Shown here: positions 52,967 through 62,786 of the stretch, one piece after another | Layout of the letters: each line of letters opens with the position of its first letter | How positions within the stretch are numbered: position 1 is the stretch's first letter | Source of the DNA: Maridesulfovibrio ferrireducens | GTDB taxonomy: Bacteria > Desulfobacterota > Desulfovibrionia > Desulfovibrionales > Desulfovibrionaceae | Reading direction: 5' to 3' | NCBI RefSeq assembly: GCF_016342405.1 | Contig: NZ_JAEINN010000001.1 | Span: 124,001 to 188,000, forward strand | DNA length: 64,000 bases | Notes under the pieces: generated by a model | Seen by the model: only the letters and a program-made list of their open reading frames with translations | What the model was told of the DNA's origin: nothing | The model's database searches: none | Made by a program: the position numbers and the translations under genes

Positions 52967-54667
52967 TTATTGATTTTCAGCTTCGTCTGTAATCCATTTG
53001 TACATTCCACAGGACCGGCATTCGGCGCAACCTTTCGGAGGACATGGAGAAGTAATAACTCCTTGCTGATAGCGTTCCCATTCACGCCACAGATAAGCTT
53101 TGTTTATGCCCGTATCAATAAAGTCCCATGGCAGCGGATCTTTTTTATCCAGATTGTGATCAATAATATTTTCAAGGTCGCCTTCGTAGTATTTGAAAGC
53201 TTTTTTCCAGCCGCCTTTTTCTGCAGCTATCATAATAAATTTATGTAGTTCTTCGTTTCCGCGGGCAAGAATCCCTTGCAGTCTGGCTTGGAAAGGCGAA
53301 TCTCCGGAAAAGGCTATACCTTTATATTTTTTTGTAAGCGAACTCACTTTTGAAAGGACATCTTTAAGCTCTTTTTCAGAAGGCATGGCAGACCATTGCA
53401 ATGGAGTCCACGGTTTCGGCACGAGGCAACTGGCGCCAAGGGTGATGCGCATGTACTGCTTTTTCTTTTTACCCTGTCCGCGGTTACGGGCCTGATCAAT
53501 TTTTTCGAGCATGTTAGAAAATTCTTCGTAATCTTCGTCGGTTTCACCGGGCCAACCTACAATGATGTAAATTCTTAAATGATTTACACCTTTGGATGCG
53601 CAAAGTTCTACAGCGCGCAGGAAATCCTCTTCTTCAAGATTTTTACTTGCACTGTCCCTCAGTCGCTTACTTGCCCCTTCTAAAGCCAAGGTCACAGTGC
53701 GAACACCGGAAGCTCTTAAAGTGTCGAGTAATTCTTCGGTAAGTCCGTCAGCTCTGACTGAGGATAAGGAAAATTTTGTTTTTCTGTCTTTGAGCCAGTT
53801 GATATATGGAAGAAGATCGGGCCAGTCGGTAAGAGCTGTCCCGATGAGTCCCACTTTAGGCGGATCTGCGAGTTCAACAATTTCTTTCAGCTTATCAATA
53901 GATGCGTGTCTGGGAGGTCTATAAATATATCCTGCCGCACAAAAACGGCATCCGTAAGGACATCCTCTGTTTACCTCGACGAGGAACATGTCTTTGAAAA
54001 CAGCTTCGGGACTGATGAAGCATGAGTATGCTGGTGTTGTTAATACCGGAACTTGATTGTTGTCCGTGCTGGTTTCAGGAAGAACTACGGCTCGTTTGAC
54101 CTTATTCATGGTCTTGCCCGGAACATATACTCCGTATCTATCCTTAATCAGCTCAAGAAAGTCATCTTTACTTCCACCGTCATATATGTGCCGTTTGAGT
54201 TCGACGCACAAATCCTTAAGTCCGGCTTCGGCTTCTCCAACCCAGAAAAAATCGAAAAAAGCCGCAATAGGCGCAGGATTTAAAAATGCAACCGGACCTC
54301 CGGCCATAACCAGCGGGAAGCCCGGGCGTTCCGACGCTAAGGCCGGAACACCCGAATCTTTCAGCATTCTTACGGGGTAGAGATACTCTTCCTCGAAGTT
54401 TATGCTGAAGCCGATCAGGGGAAACTCGGACAGATCTTTGTCACTGTCCATGGAAACAGCAGGTTTTCCCGGTTCACTTATAAAAAACCTTTCTACTGCA
54501 AGTTCCGTATCAGGAGCCAGCAGGCGATAAACAGCCTGCCATCCTAAAGTGGAGAGCGCAGCACCCTTTCTGCCGGGGAAGACCAGGGCCGTGGGCAGAC
54601 GTCCACCAGTCTCTTCGGCTGCGGGTTCTTCACGTCCGTAATAGAAGAAATCCTCTTTTACTGACAT
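52967..54667 (-). CDS. B12-binding-domain-type radical SAM protein
   Basis: This 566-residue protein has an N-terminal Rossmann-like region (residues 1-160; GFSINFEEEYLYPVRML, AGGPVAFLNP) resembling a B12-binding domain without a clear DxHxxG motif. The radical SAM core has Cys236, Cys240, Cys243 in NRGCPYGCRFCAAGYIYRPPR. The C-terminal tail ends with CPPKGCAECRSCG, a possible second cluster. The family corresponds to TIGR03960-type proteins of unknown product. Last gene after ftsZ on the minus strand, a frequent neighbour of division genes in this lineage. Confidence 0.85.
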   Translation of the reverse strand: MSVKEDFFYYGREEPAAEETGGRLPTALVFPGRKGAALSTLGWQAVYRLLAPDTELAVERFFISEPGKPAVSMDSDKDLSEFPLIGFSINFEEEYLYPVRMLKDSGVPALASERPGFPLVMAGGPVAFLNPAPIAAFFDFFWVGEAEAGLKDLCVELKRHIYDGGSKDDFLELIKDRYGVYVPGKTMNKVKRAVVLPETSTDNNQVPVLTTPAYSCFISPEAVFKDMFLVEVNRGCPYGCRFCAAGYIYRPPRHASIDKLKEIVELADPPKVGLIGTALTDWPDLLPYINWLKDRKTKFSLSSVRADGLTEELLDTLRASGVRTVTLALEGASKRLRDSASKNLEEEDFLRAVELCASKGVNHLRIYIIVGWPGETDEDYEEFSNMLEKIDQARNRGQGKKKKQYMRITLGASCLVPKPWTPLQWSAMPSEKELKDVLSKVSSLTKKYKGIAFSGDSPFQARLQGILARGNEELHKFIMIAAEKGGWKKAFKYYEGDLENIIDHNLDKKDPLPWDFIDTGINKAYLWREWERYQQGVITSPCPPKGCAECRSCGMYKWITDEAENQ

Positions 54668-54735
54668 GTATCAAGGTCCGATGTGTTCCGGTTAATCCGA
54701 GTTGTTTCCGTATTATTTTTCATATGCAGACAGAA

Positions 54736-55995
54736 TTAATCAGCCTGTTTGCGGATGAAAGTAGGAACTTCAAAATCGTCATCATCGTGGAAGATAAATT
54801 CTTCTCCACCGGAATTTGCAGCACTTCTAACTGATTCAGGTTTTCCGGCTGCTTCCGCAGGTTTTGCACCGGTGCGCAGATATGCGGGGATAGAACGGTC
54901 TTCTTCTGAATGAGGGTTGCCGAGCTGTCTTACGTTACCGTGTTCTTTTGCTCTTGGAGCCATTCCTCTCGGAGTAATGTTTGAGCGGACAGGCTGCTGT
55001 ATTTCGCACACAGGCTGCATAGTTTTTTCTTCAGCAGTTTCGATGCCTGTTGCAATAACTGTGATGCGCATTTCGTCGCCTGCTTCAGGGTCGAAAACAG
55101 TTCCGAAGAAAATCTGTGCATCTTCGTGAGCTTCTTCATAAATAATACTTGCTGCTTCGCTGACTTCATCAATGGTCATGTCAGGAGAGCAGGTGATGTT
55201 GATGAGTACGCCTTTAGCGCCTTCGATGGAAACATCTTCAAGAAGAGGACTTGTGATAGCTTTCATTGCAGCTTCACGAGCTCTGTTTTCGCCTCTTGCG
55301 ATTCCTGTTCCCATGAGAGCGAGACCTGAGCTGGACATAACTGCTTTAACGTCAGCAAAGTCAAGGTTGATTAAACCATGAACAGTAATCAGATCGGCAA
55401 TACCTTTAACACCGTAATAAAGGACTTCATCAGCTTTTTTCAGCATTTCGGAGAAGGCTGCTTTTTTAGCTGCAAGCTGTAGAAGGCGGTCGTTAGGAAT
55501 AGTGATAATTGAGTCAACAACGCTTTTGAGTTCTTCAATACCTTTTTCAGCCTGAAGAAGTCTGCGTTTGCCTTCAAAATAGAAAGGTTTGGTGACAACA
55601 GCTACTGTGAGTGCGCCTGCTTCTTTGGCAATCTGAGCGATGACAGGAGCAGCTCCGGTTCCGGTTCCGCCGCCCATACCGGCTGTGACGAAAACCATGT
55701 CACAGTCGCAGACGAGTTCACGGATCAGTTCGATGCTTTCGAGTGCGGCATTTTTACCGATATCCGGGTTGGCGCCGGCGCCGAGACCTTTAGTCAGCTG
55801 GTCGCCGAGCTGAATTTTGTATTCAGCAAGAGATTTGTTGATATCCTGAACATCGGTGTTCGCAGCAATAAAGCGAACGCCTGTAAGAGCGGACTGAATC
55901 ATGTTGTTTATAGCGTTTCCACCACCGCCACCGCAACCGATTACCTTAATTTTTGCATGACCGTCGTTTTCGATTTCCATGTAATCCATCATCAT
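54736..55995 (-). CDS. ftsZ: Cell division protein FtsZ
   Basis: This tubulin-like GTPase forms the Z ring. From the chosen start it has 419 residues. It has [13 protein letters not shown], the GTP loop [16 protein letters not shown], and a C-terminal peptide ([15 protein letters not shown]) that binds FtsA. The ATG at 55993-55995 has AGGGGA six bases upstream; an ATG at 56001 is directly beside it, and a much earlier one is unsupported. It follows ftsA by about 85 bases. Confidence 0.98.
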   Translation of the reverse strand: MMMDYMEIENDGHAKIKVIGCGGGGGNAINNMIQSALTGVRFIAANTDVQDINKSLAEYKIQLGDQLTKGLGAGANPDIGKNAALESIELIRELVCDCDMVFVTAGMGGGTGTGAAPVIAQIAKEAGALTVAVVTKPFYFEGKRRLLQAEKGIEELKSVVDSIITIPNDRLLQLAAKKAAFSEMLKKADEVLYYGVKGIADLITVHGLINLDFADVKAVMSSSGLALMGTGIARGENRAREAAMKAITSPLLEDVSIEGAKGVLINITCSPDMTIDEVSEAASIIYEEAHEDAQIFFGTVFDPEAGDEMRITVIATGIETAEEKTMQPVCEIQQPVRSNITPRGMAPRAKEHGNVRQLGNPHSEEDRSIPAYLRTGAKPAEAAGKPESVRSAANSGGEEFIFHDDDDFEVPTFIRKQAD

Positions 55996-56079
55996 TTTCA
56001 TTCCCCTGTTTAAGCTTCCATTAATTTCAAATCCCCGGATGATCGGGTCCGGGAAAGCCTTCACCTGATGCAGCCGTGA

Positions 56080-57309
56080 CTAAGCTATATCGGTGAACCA
56101 CTTACGCATCCTGCCCAGAATGCGGTTGAAAACATTTTCATCTCGAATACGGAATACTTGTTCAGTGCTGCCTTCCTTTTCAGCGCCGTACATAAGCAGT
56201 CCCACCGCAGTTGCGTATTTGGGACTGTGAACAACGTCTTTAAGGCCTCCGATTCCGGCTGGATAACCAATGCGTACCGGAAGGTCGAAAACCTGTTCAG
56301 CAAGTTCCTGCATGCCATCCACCAGTGAAGTTCCACCGGTAAGTACAACTCCGGCTGCAATCAGATTTTTGTAGCCGCTTCGAACCAGTTCTTGATCCAC
56401 CAAGGCTATGATCTCTTCACAACGCGGCTCGCATATTTCAGCAAGAACACGTTTAGACATCTTGCGATGGTCACGTCCTCCAACGGAAGGAACTTCGATG
56501 GTCTCATCAGTTGTGACGAGATCGGTCAGAGCCGTTCCGTATTTGACCTTGATCTGTTCTGCCGAACCCATGGGGGTTCTAAGGCCGAAAGCTATATCAT
56601 TGGTCAGGTTATTGCCTCCTAGGGCGATAACCGAGGTGTGCTTAATTGAATCATTTGCAAAAATTGCGAGGTCGGTTGTGCCGCCTCCGATATCTACAAT
56701 GGCAACGCCGATTTCTCTTTCTTCTTCAGAAAGAACAGCCTTGCTTGAAGCAAGTGATTCAAGGACGATGTCTGATACATCCAGTCCTGAACGGTGACAT
56801 GAGCGAATGATATTCTGCGCTGATGTCACAGCACCGGTTACAATGTGGACCTTAACTTCAAGGCGCACACCGGCCATCCCCAGCGGATCGGCAATGCCAC
56901 GCTGGTCATCTACTATAAATTCCTGCGGCAGGGTGTGAATTACTTCCCTATCAAGTGGGATAGCAACAGCTTTCGCTGCGTCGATAACTCTGTCCACATC
57001 CTTTTGCGTCACTTCTCCGCCTTTAACAGCTATGACTCCATGACTGTTAAAACCTTTGATGTGACTTCCTGCTATGCCTGCGTAAACGGAACGGATTTCA
57101 CATCCAGCCATTAGTTCAGCTTCTTCAAGAGCTTTCTTTATCGACTGAACTGTCTGCTCGATGTTAACCACAACTCCTTTACGAAGTCCCGTAGAAGGTG
57201 CAGTGCCGATGCCTACAATATCGACTCCGTTAGCTGTAGCCTCTCCGACAACAGCACAGATCTTAGTGGTGCCTACGTCGAGGCCGACTATCAGATCAGA
57301 TTTGGCCAT
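56080..57309 (-). CDS. ftsA: Cell division protein FtsA
   Basis: This 409-residue actin-like protein anchors FtsZ to the membrane. It has LIVGLDVGTTKICAVVGEA, a SHS2/1C domain around SHIKGFNSHG, VDIGGGTTDLAIF, VLTGGTSLVDGM, and a C-terminal amphipathic helix (FNRILGRMRKWFTDIA). Its gene order between ftsQ and ftsZ is canonical. Confidence 0.98.
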   Translation of the reverse strand: MAKSDLIVGLDVGTTKICAVVGEATANGVDIVGIGTAPSTGLRKGVVVNIEQTVQSIKKALEEAELMAGCEIRSVYAGIAGSHIKGFNSHGVIAVKGGEVTQKDVDRVIDAAKAVAIPLDREVIHTLPQEFIVDDQRGIADPLGMAGVRLEVKVHIVTGAVTSAQNIIRSCHRSGLDVSDIVLESLASSKAVLSEEEREIGVAIVDIGGGTTDLAIFANDSIKHTSVIALGGNNLTNDIAFGLRTPMGSAEQIKVKYGTALTDLVTTDETIEVPSVGGRDHRKMSKRVLAEICEPRCEEIIALVDQELVRSGYKNLIAAGVVLTGGTSLVDGMQELAEQVFDLPVRIGYPAGIGGLKDVVHSPKYATAVGLLMYGAEKEGSTEQVFRIRDENVFNRILGRMRKWFTDIA

Positions 57310-57348
57310 AATATTTTCTCCTCATCACCTTAGATATTGGGGCATTTT

Positions 57349-58215
57349 TCATTGCGACGCTACTTGGCCGGAAGTCCGTTTTTCAACCCAGACCCTACCA
57401 TTTCCAGCTGATATCGTCGCAACGTTCCTGAACTCTCCCCGGTTTTTAAGGTCATGCCAGACGATGTTCAGGTCCGAAAGATGTTCTTGCCAGTTGTCCA
57501 GCCCCAGCCTAATTGTCAGGCCGAGGTTATCCATGAAAATTTCCATTCTGTCGCCGCCTTTGATGTTGATCCATGCGATTTGGCCCGGATCAAAAGGAAG
57601 CTCTCTTCTGCTTAAAACTGCCATAAATTCTGGAAGTATTTCAGCTTTTCTCATGGCATCTGATTCAATATTTAAAAATGGCAGAGAGGTGAACTTGCCC
57701 GGTGCAACCGGTGCAATCAGTTCTCCTGAACTGTCACAATAGAAAAGTTTGTCGCTTTGTCTCACCATGAACTGAGGAGTTTTTTCCCTTACATGGATAG
57801 ACAGATTGCCCGGGAGTTCGCGTTTTACCGCTGCGGACTTAATCCAATGGTTCTGGCTCAGTCTGCCTTCAACGTCTCCTATATTAACAGCAAGGCTGTT
57901 TTTATTCAGTCCAACCTCAGAAATTCCAAGAATTTCCCCATAAGACAGTCGATGGTTTCCAGTGACCTTGATATCCTGCAATGCAAAGTAAGGATGTGCT
58001 GTAAGCCAGCGATATCCTGCAAGGCAGCCGAGTCCTACTATTGCCAGCATCAGCAGGCAGACGGAAGATATGCACGTCTTGCGAAACAGAGTTGTTAAAA
58101 CATCTGAAAGCGGACGAGACGGCTCTCTACGCATCTTGTTGACATTGCGGGCACGTGTTTTCCTGTCGGTGTTATTCAGGTTCAGACGGCTTTTGTTTAA
58201 TCTTGCAACGCTCAT
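57349..58215 (-). CDS. ftsQ: Cell division protein FtsQ
   Basis: This 288-residue bitopic protein has a basic cytoplasmic N-terminus, a transmembrane helix at about 52-72, then a POTRA domain (LQDIKVTGNHRLSYGEILGISEV) and an FtsQ domain (SAAVKRELPGNLSIHVREKTP). It links FtsB/L to the divisome. The start ATG at 58213-58215 overlaps the murB stop by 4 bases. Confidence 0.95.
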   Translation of the reverse strand: MSVARLNKSRLNLNNTDRKTRARNVNKMRREPSRPLSDVLTTLFRKTCISSVCLLMLAIVGLGCLAGYRWLTAHPYFALQDIKVTGNHRLSYGEILGISEVGLNKNSLAVNIGDVEGRLSQNHWIKSAAVKRELPGNLSIHVREKTPQFMVRQSDKLFYCDSSGELIAPVAPGKFTSLPFLNIESDAMRKAEILPEFMAVLSRRELPFDPGQIAWINIKGGDRMEIFMDNLGLTIRLGLDNWQEHLSDLNIVWHDLKNRGEFRNVATISAGNGRVWVEKRTSGQVASQ

Positions 58216-59084
58216 TGTAGTACTATGACCTCCGTCTCAAGAGTTATACCGAATTTATTATTAACAGCTTCGGTGGCCATGTCCAAAAGCTCTAAGGCCT
58301 CGGCCCCTGTCCCCTGTCCTTTATTCACCAGAAAATTTGCGTGCATTTCAGAAAAAGCCATGCCCCCTAAAGTCTTGCCTTTGAATCCAGCATCATCCAG
58401 AAGTTTTCCAGCGCTGTAGCCTTCCGGGTTTTTGAAAACGCAGCCTGCTGTTTTTTCAAGCACAGGCTGTGAGCTTTTCTTTTTACTGAAAACTTCCTGA
58501 ACTTTGCTCTTAACTACAGCTTCAAAGGAGCGGTTCAGTAAAAATTCTGCTTCCCATATAAAGGTGAATTCACCTGTTTCGGGAGAAAAGTGTCTGTATC
58601 CAAAGTTCATTTCATCTGCGTTTTTCCAGAACAGCCCTTTGCTTGGAGTCCAGAGTCGTACTCTCGTGACTGAAGCAGCCATATCTGTTCCGTACGAACC
58701 GGCATTCATGGCGATGCTACCGCCTACAGAACCGGGAATTCCTGCCAATCCTTCCATGCCGCTGAGGCCGTTGCGAATTAGAAATGCGAGCAACCCGGGC
58801 AGTCTTGTGTCGGCAGAGACTCTGACTGTCAGACCGGAGATTTCAGGCTCGTTTTTTTTTGCAAGGGCCATGTGCACAAATGCAATATTCAGCTTTCCAT
58901 CAGCTGCGAGCATATTGCTTCCTTCCCCGATAGCGATAAGTCCGGCTGCCTCTTTCTCGTGAAAGAAAGCCAGCTCGTCCAGACCCGCTTCGTCGCGCAC
59001 TTTTGCGAGCGCTCTGGCAGTCCCGCCTATACCTAAAGAGGTAAGGTCTGCCATTTTCGGTTCATGAAGCAATTCAAGTGTCAT
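58212..59084 (-). CDS. murB: UDP-N-acetylenolpyruvoylglucosamine reductase
   Basis: This 290-residue flavoenzyme reduces the enolpyruvyl group in UDP-MurNAc synthesis. It has IAIGEGSNML, the FAD-binding GIPGSVGGSIAMNAGSYG, a Ser of the active site region (KSSQPVLEKTAGCVFKNPEG) and EMHANFLVNKG. It overlaps ftsQ by 4 bases and follows murC by 29. Confidence 0.97.
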   Translation of the reverse strand: MTLELLHEPKMADLTSLGIGGTARALAKVRDEAGLDELAFFHEKEAAGLIAIGEGSNMLAADGKLNIAFVHMALAKKNEPEISGLTVRVSADTRLPGLLAFLIRNGLSGMEGLAGIPGSVGGSIAMNAGSYGTDMAASVTRVRLWTPSKGLFWKNADEMNFGYRHFSPETGEFTFIWEAEFLLNRSFEAVVKSKVQEVFSKKKSSQPVLEKTAGCVFKNPEGYSAGKLLDDAGFKGKTLGGMAFSEMHANFLVNKGQGTGAEALELLDMATEAVNNKFGITLETEVIVLQ

Positions 59085-59113
59085 TACTTTTCCTCTGCCA
59101 TTACTCTTCGCTT

Positions 59114-60592
59114 TTAAAGCGGAATAACTGTTTCAGCAGTTTCGGATGCTGAATCATTTTCAGATTCATTTTTCAGATATTTCAAAAAGTTTTCACCGAT
59201 ACGATAAATAGATCCTGCACCTTGGGTTATGAAAATATCACCGGGTTTCAAAATGTTCGGGAGTTCATTTTCCATCATTTCAAAGTCTGGATAAAAACGT
59301 ACTTTAGTTGAACTCACCTGTCTGATTCCCTGAGCCAGTGACATCCCGTTAACGCCGGGAATTGGTGATTCAGACGCCGGATAAATTTCAGTTAGCAGAA
59401 GCTCATCAGCCAGTTCGAAAGTCTTGCAGAAGTCTCCGAAAAGTGCCTGTGTACGCGTAAATCTGTGCGGCTGAAAAGCTATGACCAGTCGTCTTGTAGG
59501 ATAGCAGGCTTTTGCTGTTTCAATGGTCGCTCTGATTTCTGCGGGGTGATGTCCGTAGTCATCCACAACCAGAACACCTTTACATTCACCTTTTCTTTCA
59601 AATCTGCGCCCGACTCCCATGAAGTTTGAGAGGCCTTGAAGAATTGCTTTTTTATTGAGTCCGGCTTCAAGAGACACGCCGATTGCTCCAAGAGCATTCA
59701 GCACATTGTGTTTTCCGGGCTGGGCAAGTGAAACTTCACCGAGAAGTTCATCATCAAGAAAAACTTTAAAAAGACTACGAACTTCGCAAGAAAGAATTTC
59801 CGCTCTGAGTCTGTTCTGCTTGCCCAGACCGTATGTGATATACGGACGTTTGATGGAAGGCAGAAGTCTCATTACCCCGGGATCGTCTCCGCAGACAACG
59901 TTCATTCCATAGAAAGGAATGGCATTCATAAAAGTTCTGAATGATGTGTCTATGGCTTCCTGATCAGGATAGAAATCCATGTGATCCATATCAACGTTGG
60001 TTACAACTGTGATGATCGGTGACAGGCAGAGGAATGAACCGTCTGATTCGTCTGCTTCCGCGATGAGAAACTGTCCATCGCCGAGGCGGGCGTTGCTGCC
60101 GAATGTATTTAATTTGCCGCCGATAATTACAGTAGGATCAAGTCCTGCTTCAGTAAAAATTGTTGCAAGCAATGAAGTTGTCGTTGTTTTGCCATGTGTT
60201 CCGGCAACGGCTATACCGGAGCGCAGTCTCATGAGTTCAGCAAGCATTTCCGCTCTTGGAATGATGGGAATACCCAATTCGCGAGCTTTGATCAGTTCCG
60301 GATTATCATCTGCAATTGCAGTGGATTTCACCACAACATCCGCGTCAGTTACGTTCTCAGCGCCGTGTCCGATGAAAACCTGTGCGCCCATTTTGAGAAG
60401 TCTTTTAACCGGATCTCCTGCCGCAAGGTCAGAGCCTGTAATGGTAAAGCCCATATTGATCAGAACTTCGGCTATTCCGCTCATGCCTGAGCCGCCGATA
60501 CCTATCATATGAATGGTACTTACTCTGCTGCGCATAAGGGGACATGCTGTGTCCATATTTGCCGGTACGTTAGGTCCTTCTGCTGCGATCAT
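59114..60592 (-). CDS. murC: UDP-N-acetylmuramate-L-alanine ligase
   Basis: This 492-residue Mur ligase adds the first amino acid. It has [21 protein letters not shown] site [23 protein letters not shown], and [11 protein letters not shown]-like [14 protein letters not shown]. The ATG at 60590-60592 overlaps the murG TGA (ATGA), so the 28-residue extension before the core is likely translated. Confidence 0.97.
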   Translation of the reverse strand: MIAAEGPNVPANMDTACPLMRSRVSTIHMIGIGGSGMSGIAEVLINMGFTITGSDLAAGDPVKRLLKMGAQVFIGHGAENVTDADVVVKSTAIADDNPELIKARELGIPIIPRAEMLAELMRLRSGIAVAGTHGKTTTTSLLATIFTEAGLDPTVIIGGKLNTFGSNARLGDGQFLIAEADESDGSFLCLSPIITVVTNVDMDHMDFYPDQEAIDTSFRTFMNAIPFYGMNVVCGDDPGVMRLLPSIKRPYITYGLGKQNRLRAEILSCEVRSLFKVFLDDELLGEVSLAQPGKHNVLNALGAIGVSLEAGLNKKAILQGLSNFMGVGRRFERKGECKGVLVVDDYGHHPAEIRATIETAKACYPTRRLVIAFQPHRFTRTQALFGDFCKTFELADELLLTEIYPASESPIPGVNGMSLAQGIRQVSSTKVRFYPDFEMMENELPNILKPGDIFITQGAGSIYRIGENFLKYLKNESENDSASETAETVIPL

Positions 60593-61671
60593 GCTAAACC
60601 TCTCACCTTTTTCATGCGAATAATTATTTCGAGGCCGTCCACTATTGCGGCGGCTGCTTCCGGGCGCGCAAATTTTAGGGCCTGCTTGGCCATCTCTTGA
60701 AGTGCGTCCTGGTCTAAAATTAAGTTTAATATTTCATGGGCCAGCACTTTCCCGGTCAGTTTATTCTGTGGAATGACTTTGGCCGCGCCGAGTTTTTCCA
60801 GAGAATCGGCATTGGCGGTCTGGTGGTCATGCGTGGCCTGTGGAAACGGAATAAAAATGGCCGGTTTTCCTGCTGCCGCAATTTCAAAAACTGTTGAGGC
60901 TCCCGCGCGACAAACCACAAGCTGAGCGTCTGAATATGCGGCAGACATATCATGAATGAACGGAGACACTGTCATGGAATTTACAGCTGCCTTTTTATAT
61001 TCAGTTTTCACCCGTTCAAAATCTTCTTTCCCTGTCTGGTGCCGCAGATTGATATCTGCATCTTTGAGTATGGGCAGTGCTTCGATAACTGCATTGTTGA
61101 TTGCGGTCGCACCCTGACTTCCGCCAAAAATAAGTACATTCTTCTCTTTTGCCTGACTGCCGAAATCAATTATTTCTTTACGAACAGGATTCCCGACAAC
61201 ATCAACCTTTTCTGCCGGGAAAGCTTCGTTTTCATCTTCAAAAGAGGTGAAGACTGCCTTTGAAATTTTACCGAGTATCCTGTTTGTAATTCCCGGAATG
61301 CTGTTCTGTTCATGTATCGCAGTAGGAATTCCGAGCATCCATGCTGCGAGCACTGGACAGAATCCGGCATATCCACCGAAACCTATGACTGCTTCCGGTT
61401 TAAAACTTACAAGTTCTTTTATTGAAAGAACAAAAGCTTTAAATATCCAAAACGAACCGAAAATTCTTTTAAATCCGCCGCCTAGGACTCCCTTTGCCGG
61501 AAGACCTATAAATTCGATTCCTGCATGTCTTACCATGTCTTTTTCCGGCCCTTTGCCGCCGAGGAAAAGGATTTCACAGTGTGGGTGTTTTTCCTGAATT
61601 TTAGCAGCAACTGCCAAGGCTGGAAAAACGTGTCCACCGGTGCCTCCTGTTGTGATGATGATGCGTTTCAT
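60589..61671 (-). CDS. murG: UDP-GlcNAc:undecaprenyl-PP-MurNAc-pentapeptide transferase
   Basis: This 360-residue GT28 glycosyltransferase makes lipid II. It has [48 protein letters not shown], and [24 protein letters not shown]. The ATG at 61669-61671 overlaps the ftsW TGA (TGATG), so translational coupling is clear; a longer in-frame extension inside ftsW is not the start. Confidence 0.97.
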   Translation of the reverse strand: MKRIIITTGGTGGHVFPALAVAAKIQEKHPHCEILFLGGKGPEKDMVRHAGIEFIGLPAKGVLGGGFKRIFGSFWIFKAFVLSIKELVSFKPEAVIGFGGYAGFCPVLAAWMLGIPTAIHEQNSIPGITNRILGKISKAVFTSFEDENEAFPAEKVDVVGNPVRKEIIDFGSQAKEKNVLIFGGSQGATAINNAVIEALPILKDADINLRHQTGKEDFERVKTEYKKAAVNSMTVSPFIHDMSAAYSDAQLVVCRAGASTVFEIAAAGKPAIFIPFPQATHDHQTANADSLEKLGAAKVIPQNKLTGKVLAHEILNLILDQDALQEMAKQALKFARPEAAAAIVDGLEIIIRMKKVRGLA

Positions 61672-62786
61672 CAGACTTTCCCCCTCGAAAGGTTGAGGAG
61701 AATGCCTATGCAAACACATGATATCAGCATGCTGGAACCACCGTAACTTACGAAAGGCATCGGGACTCCTTTCGGAGGTACAGCACCCATGACAACAGCC
61801 AGATTCAGAGTAAATCCGAGTGCAAGCATGATTGTCATTCCGTAAGCTGTGAATCTGTCTTGAAGATCATCCTGCGCCAGAGCTATTTTAAAGCCGCGCC
61901 AAAGCAGGAATCCGATAACAAGAAATACGACTGTAACTCCCGCAAAACCGAGTTCTTCGCCGACTACAGCCATGATGAAGTCATTGTGTGCTTCCGGTAG
62001 GAAGAATAATTTTTGTTTACCGGCGCCAAGACCTTGTCCGAAAATGTTTCCTGAACCGAAAGCATATAGCGACTGAACTAGCTGATAACCTTCGTTTTGA
62101 GCGCTTTTAAAGGGGTCCATGAAAGCTGTCATACGCTTTAGTCTGTAAGGCGAACTAGTGATTAACAGATATCCTGCGCCGCCTGCGAAAAGGAGTGAGG
62201 TAAACAGATATGATATGCGGGTTCCGCCAACCAGACTCATGAAAAACAGGATCATGGCAAGGAAGACTGCTCCACCGAAATCAGGCTGAAGCATAAGCAG
62301 CAGGCACAATGCACCGGTAATGGCGAAAGGCGGCAGGAAGCCTATGCTGAACGATCTGATCATGTCCTGCTTGCGCGAGAAAAAGTAGGCCAGATACAGT
62401 ATTAGTGCTGGTTTACAGAACTCAAGTGGCTGTATTCTTAGCGGTCCCATTGCAATCCACCGTTTGGCTCCTCCGGCTGAGACAGAAAGAGGTGTGAAAT
62501 CGCATAGAAACAACAGCAGGAACGCCACCATAAGCCATACATAAACCATATTGTAAAAAAAGGACTTAGGCAGTTTTGAGCATATGAACATCATAAAGAT
62601 GCCAGTCGCAAGGAAGATAGCCTGTTTTCTGAAAAACAGGTATTTATCATCGAAAAACCGTTCCGCCATAATGCCGCTGGCAGACAGAACCATCATAAGC
62701 CCGAAGCATGCCAGCAATAATGCGGCACCTAAGAGCCAATAGTCCGGGCGTTCCGGTTTGTCGGAAAGTGTCTTCTTTTTATTCAA
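61671..62786 (-). CDS. ftsW: Peptidoglycan glycosyltransferase FtsW
   Basis: This 371-residue SEDS protein has about ten membrane segments. It has [73 protein letters not shown], and [13 protein letters not shown] near the end. It polymerises septal peptidoglycan with a PBP. The ATG overlaps the murD TGA by 4 bases. Confidence 0.97.
   Translation of the reverse strand: MNKKKTLSDKPERPDYWLLGAALLLACFGLMMVLSASGIMAERFFDDKYLFFRKQAIFLATGIFMMFICSKLPKSFFYNMVYVWLMVAFLLLFLCDFTPLSVSAGGAKRWIAMGPLRIQPLEFCKPALILYLAYFFSRKQDMIRSFSIGFLPPFAITGALCLLLMLQPDFGGAVFLAMILFFMSLVGGTRISYLFTSLLFAGGAGYLLITSSPYRLKRMTAFMDPFKSAQNEGYQLVQSLYAFGSGNIFGQGLGAGKQKLFFLPEAHNDFIMAVVGEELGFAGVTVVFLVIGFLLWRGFKIALAQDDLQDRFTAYGMTIMLALGFTLNLAVVMGAVPPKGVPMPFVSYGGSSMLISCVCIGILLNLSRGKV

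Noticed and set aside
59997-60512. 171-codon ORF opposite murC
   Set aside because: Antisense shadow; codons follow the complementary strand of murC.
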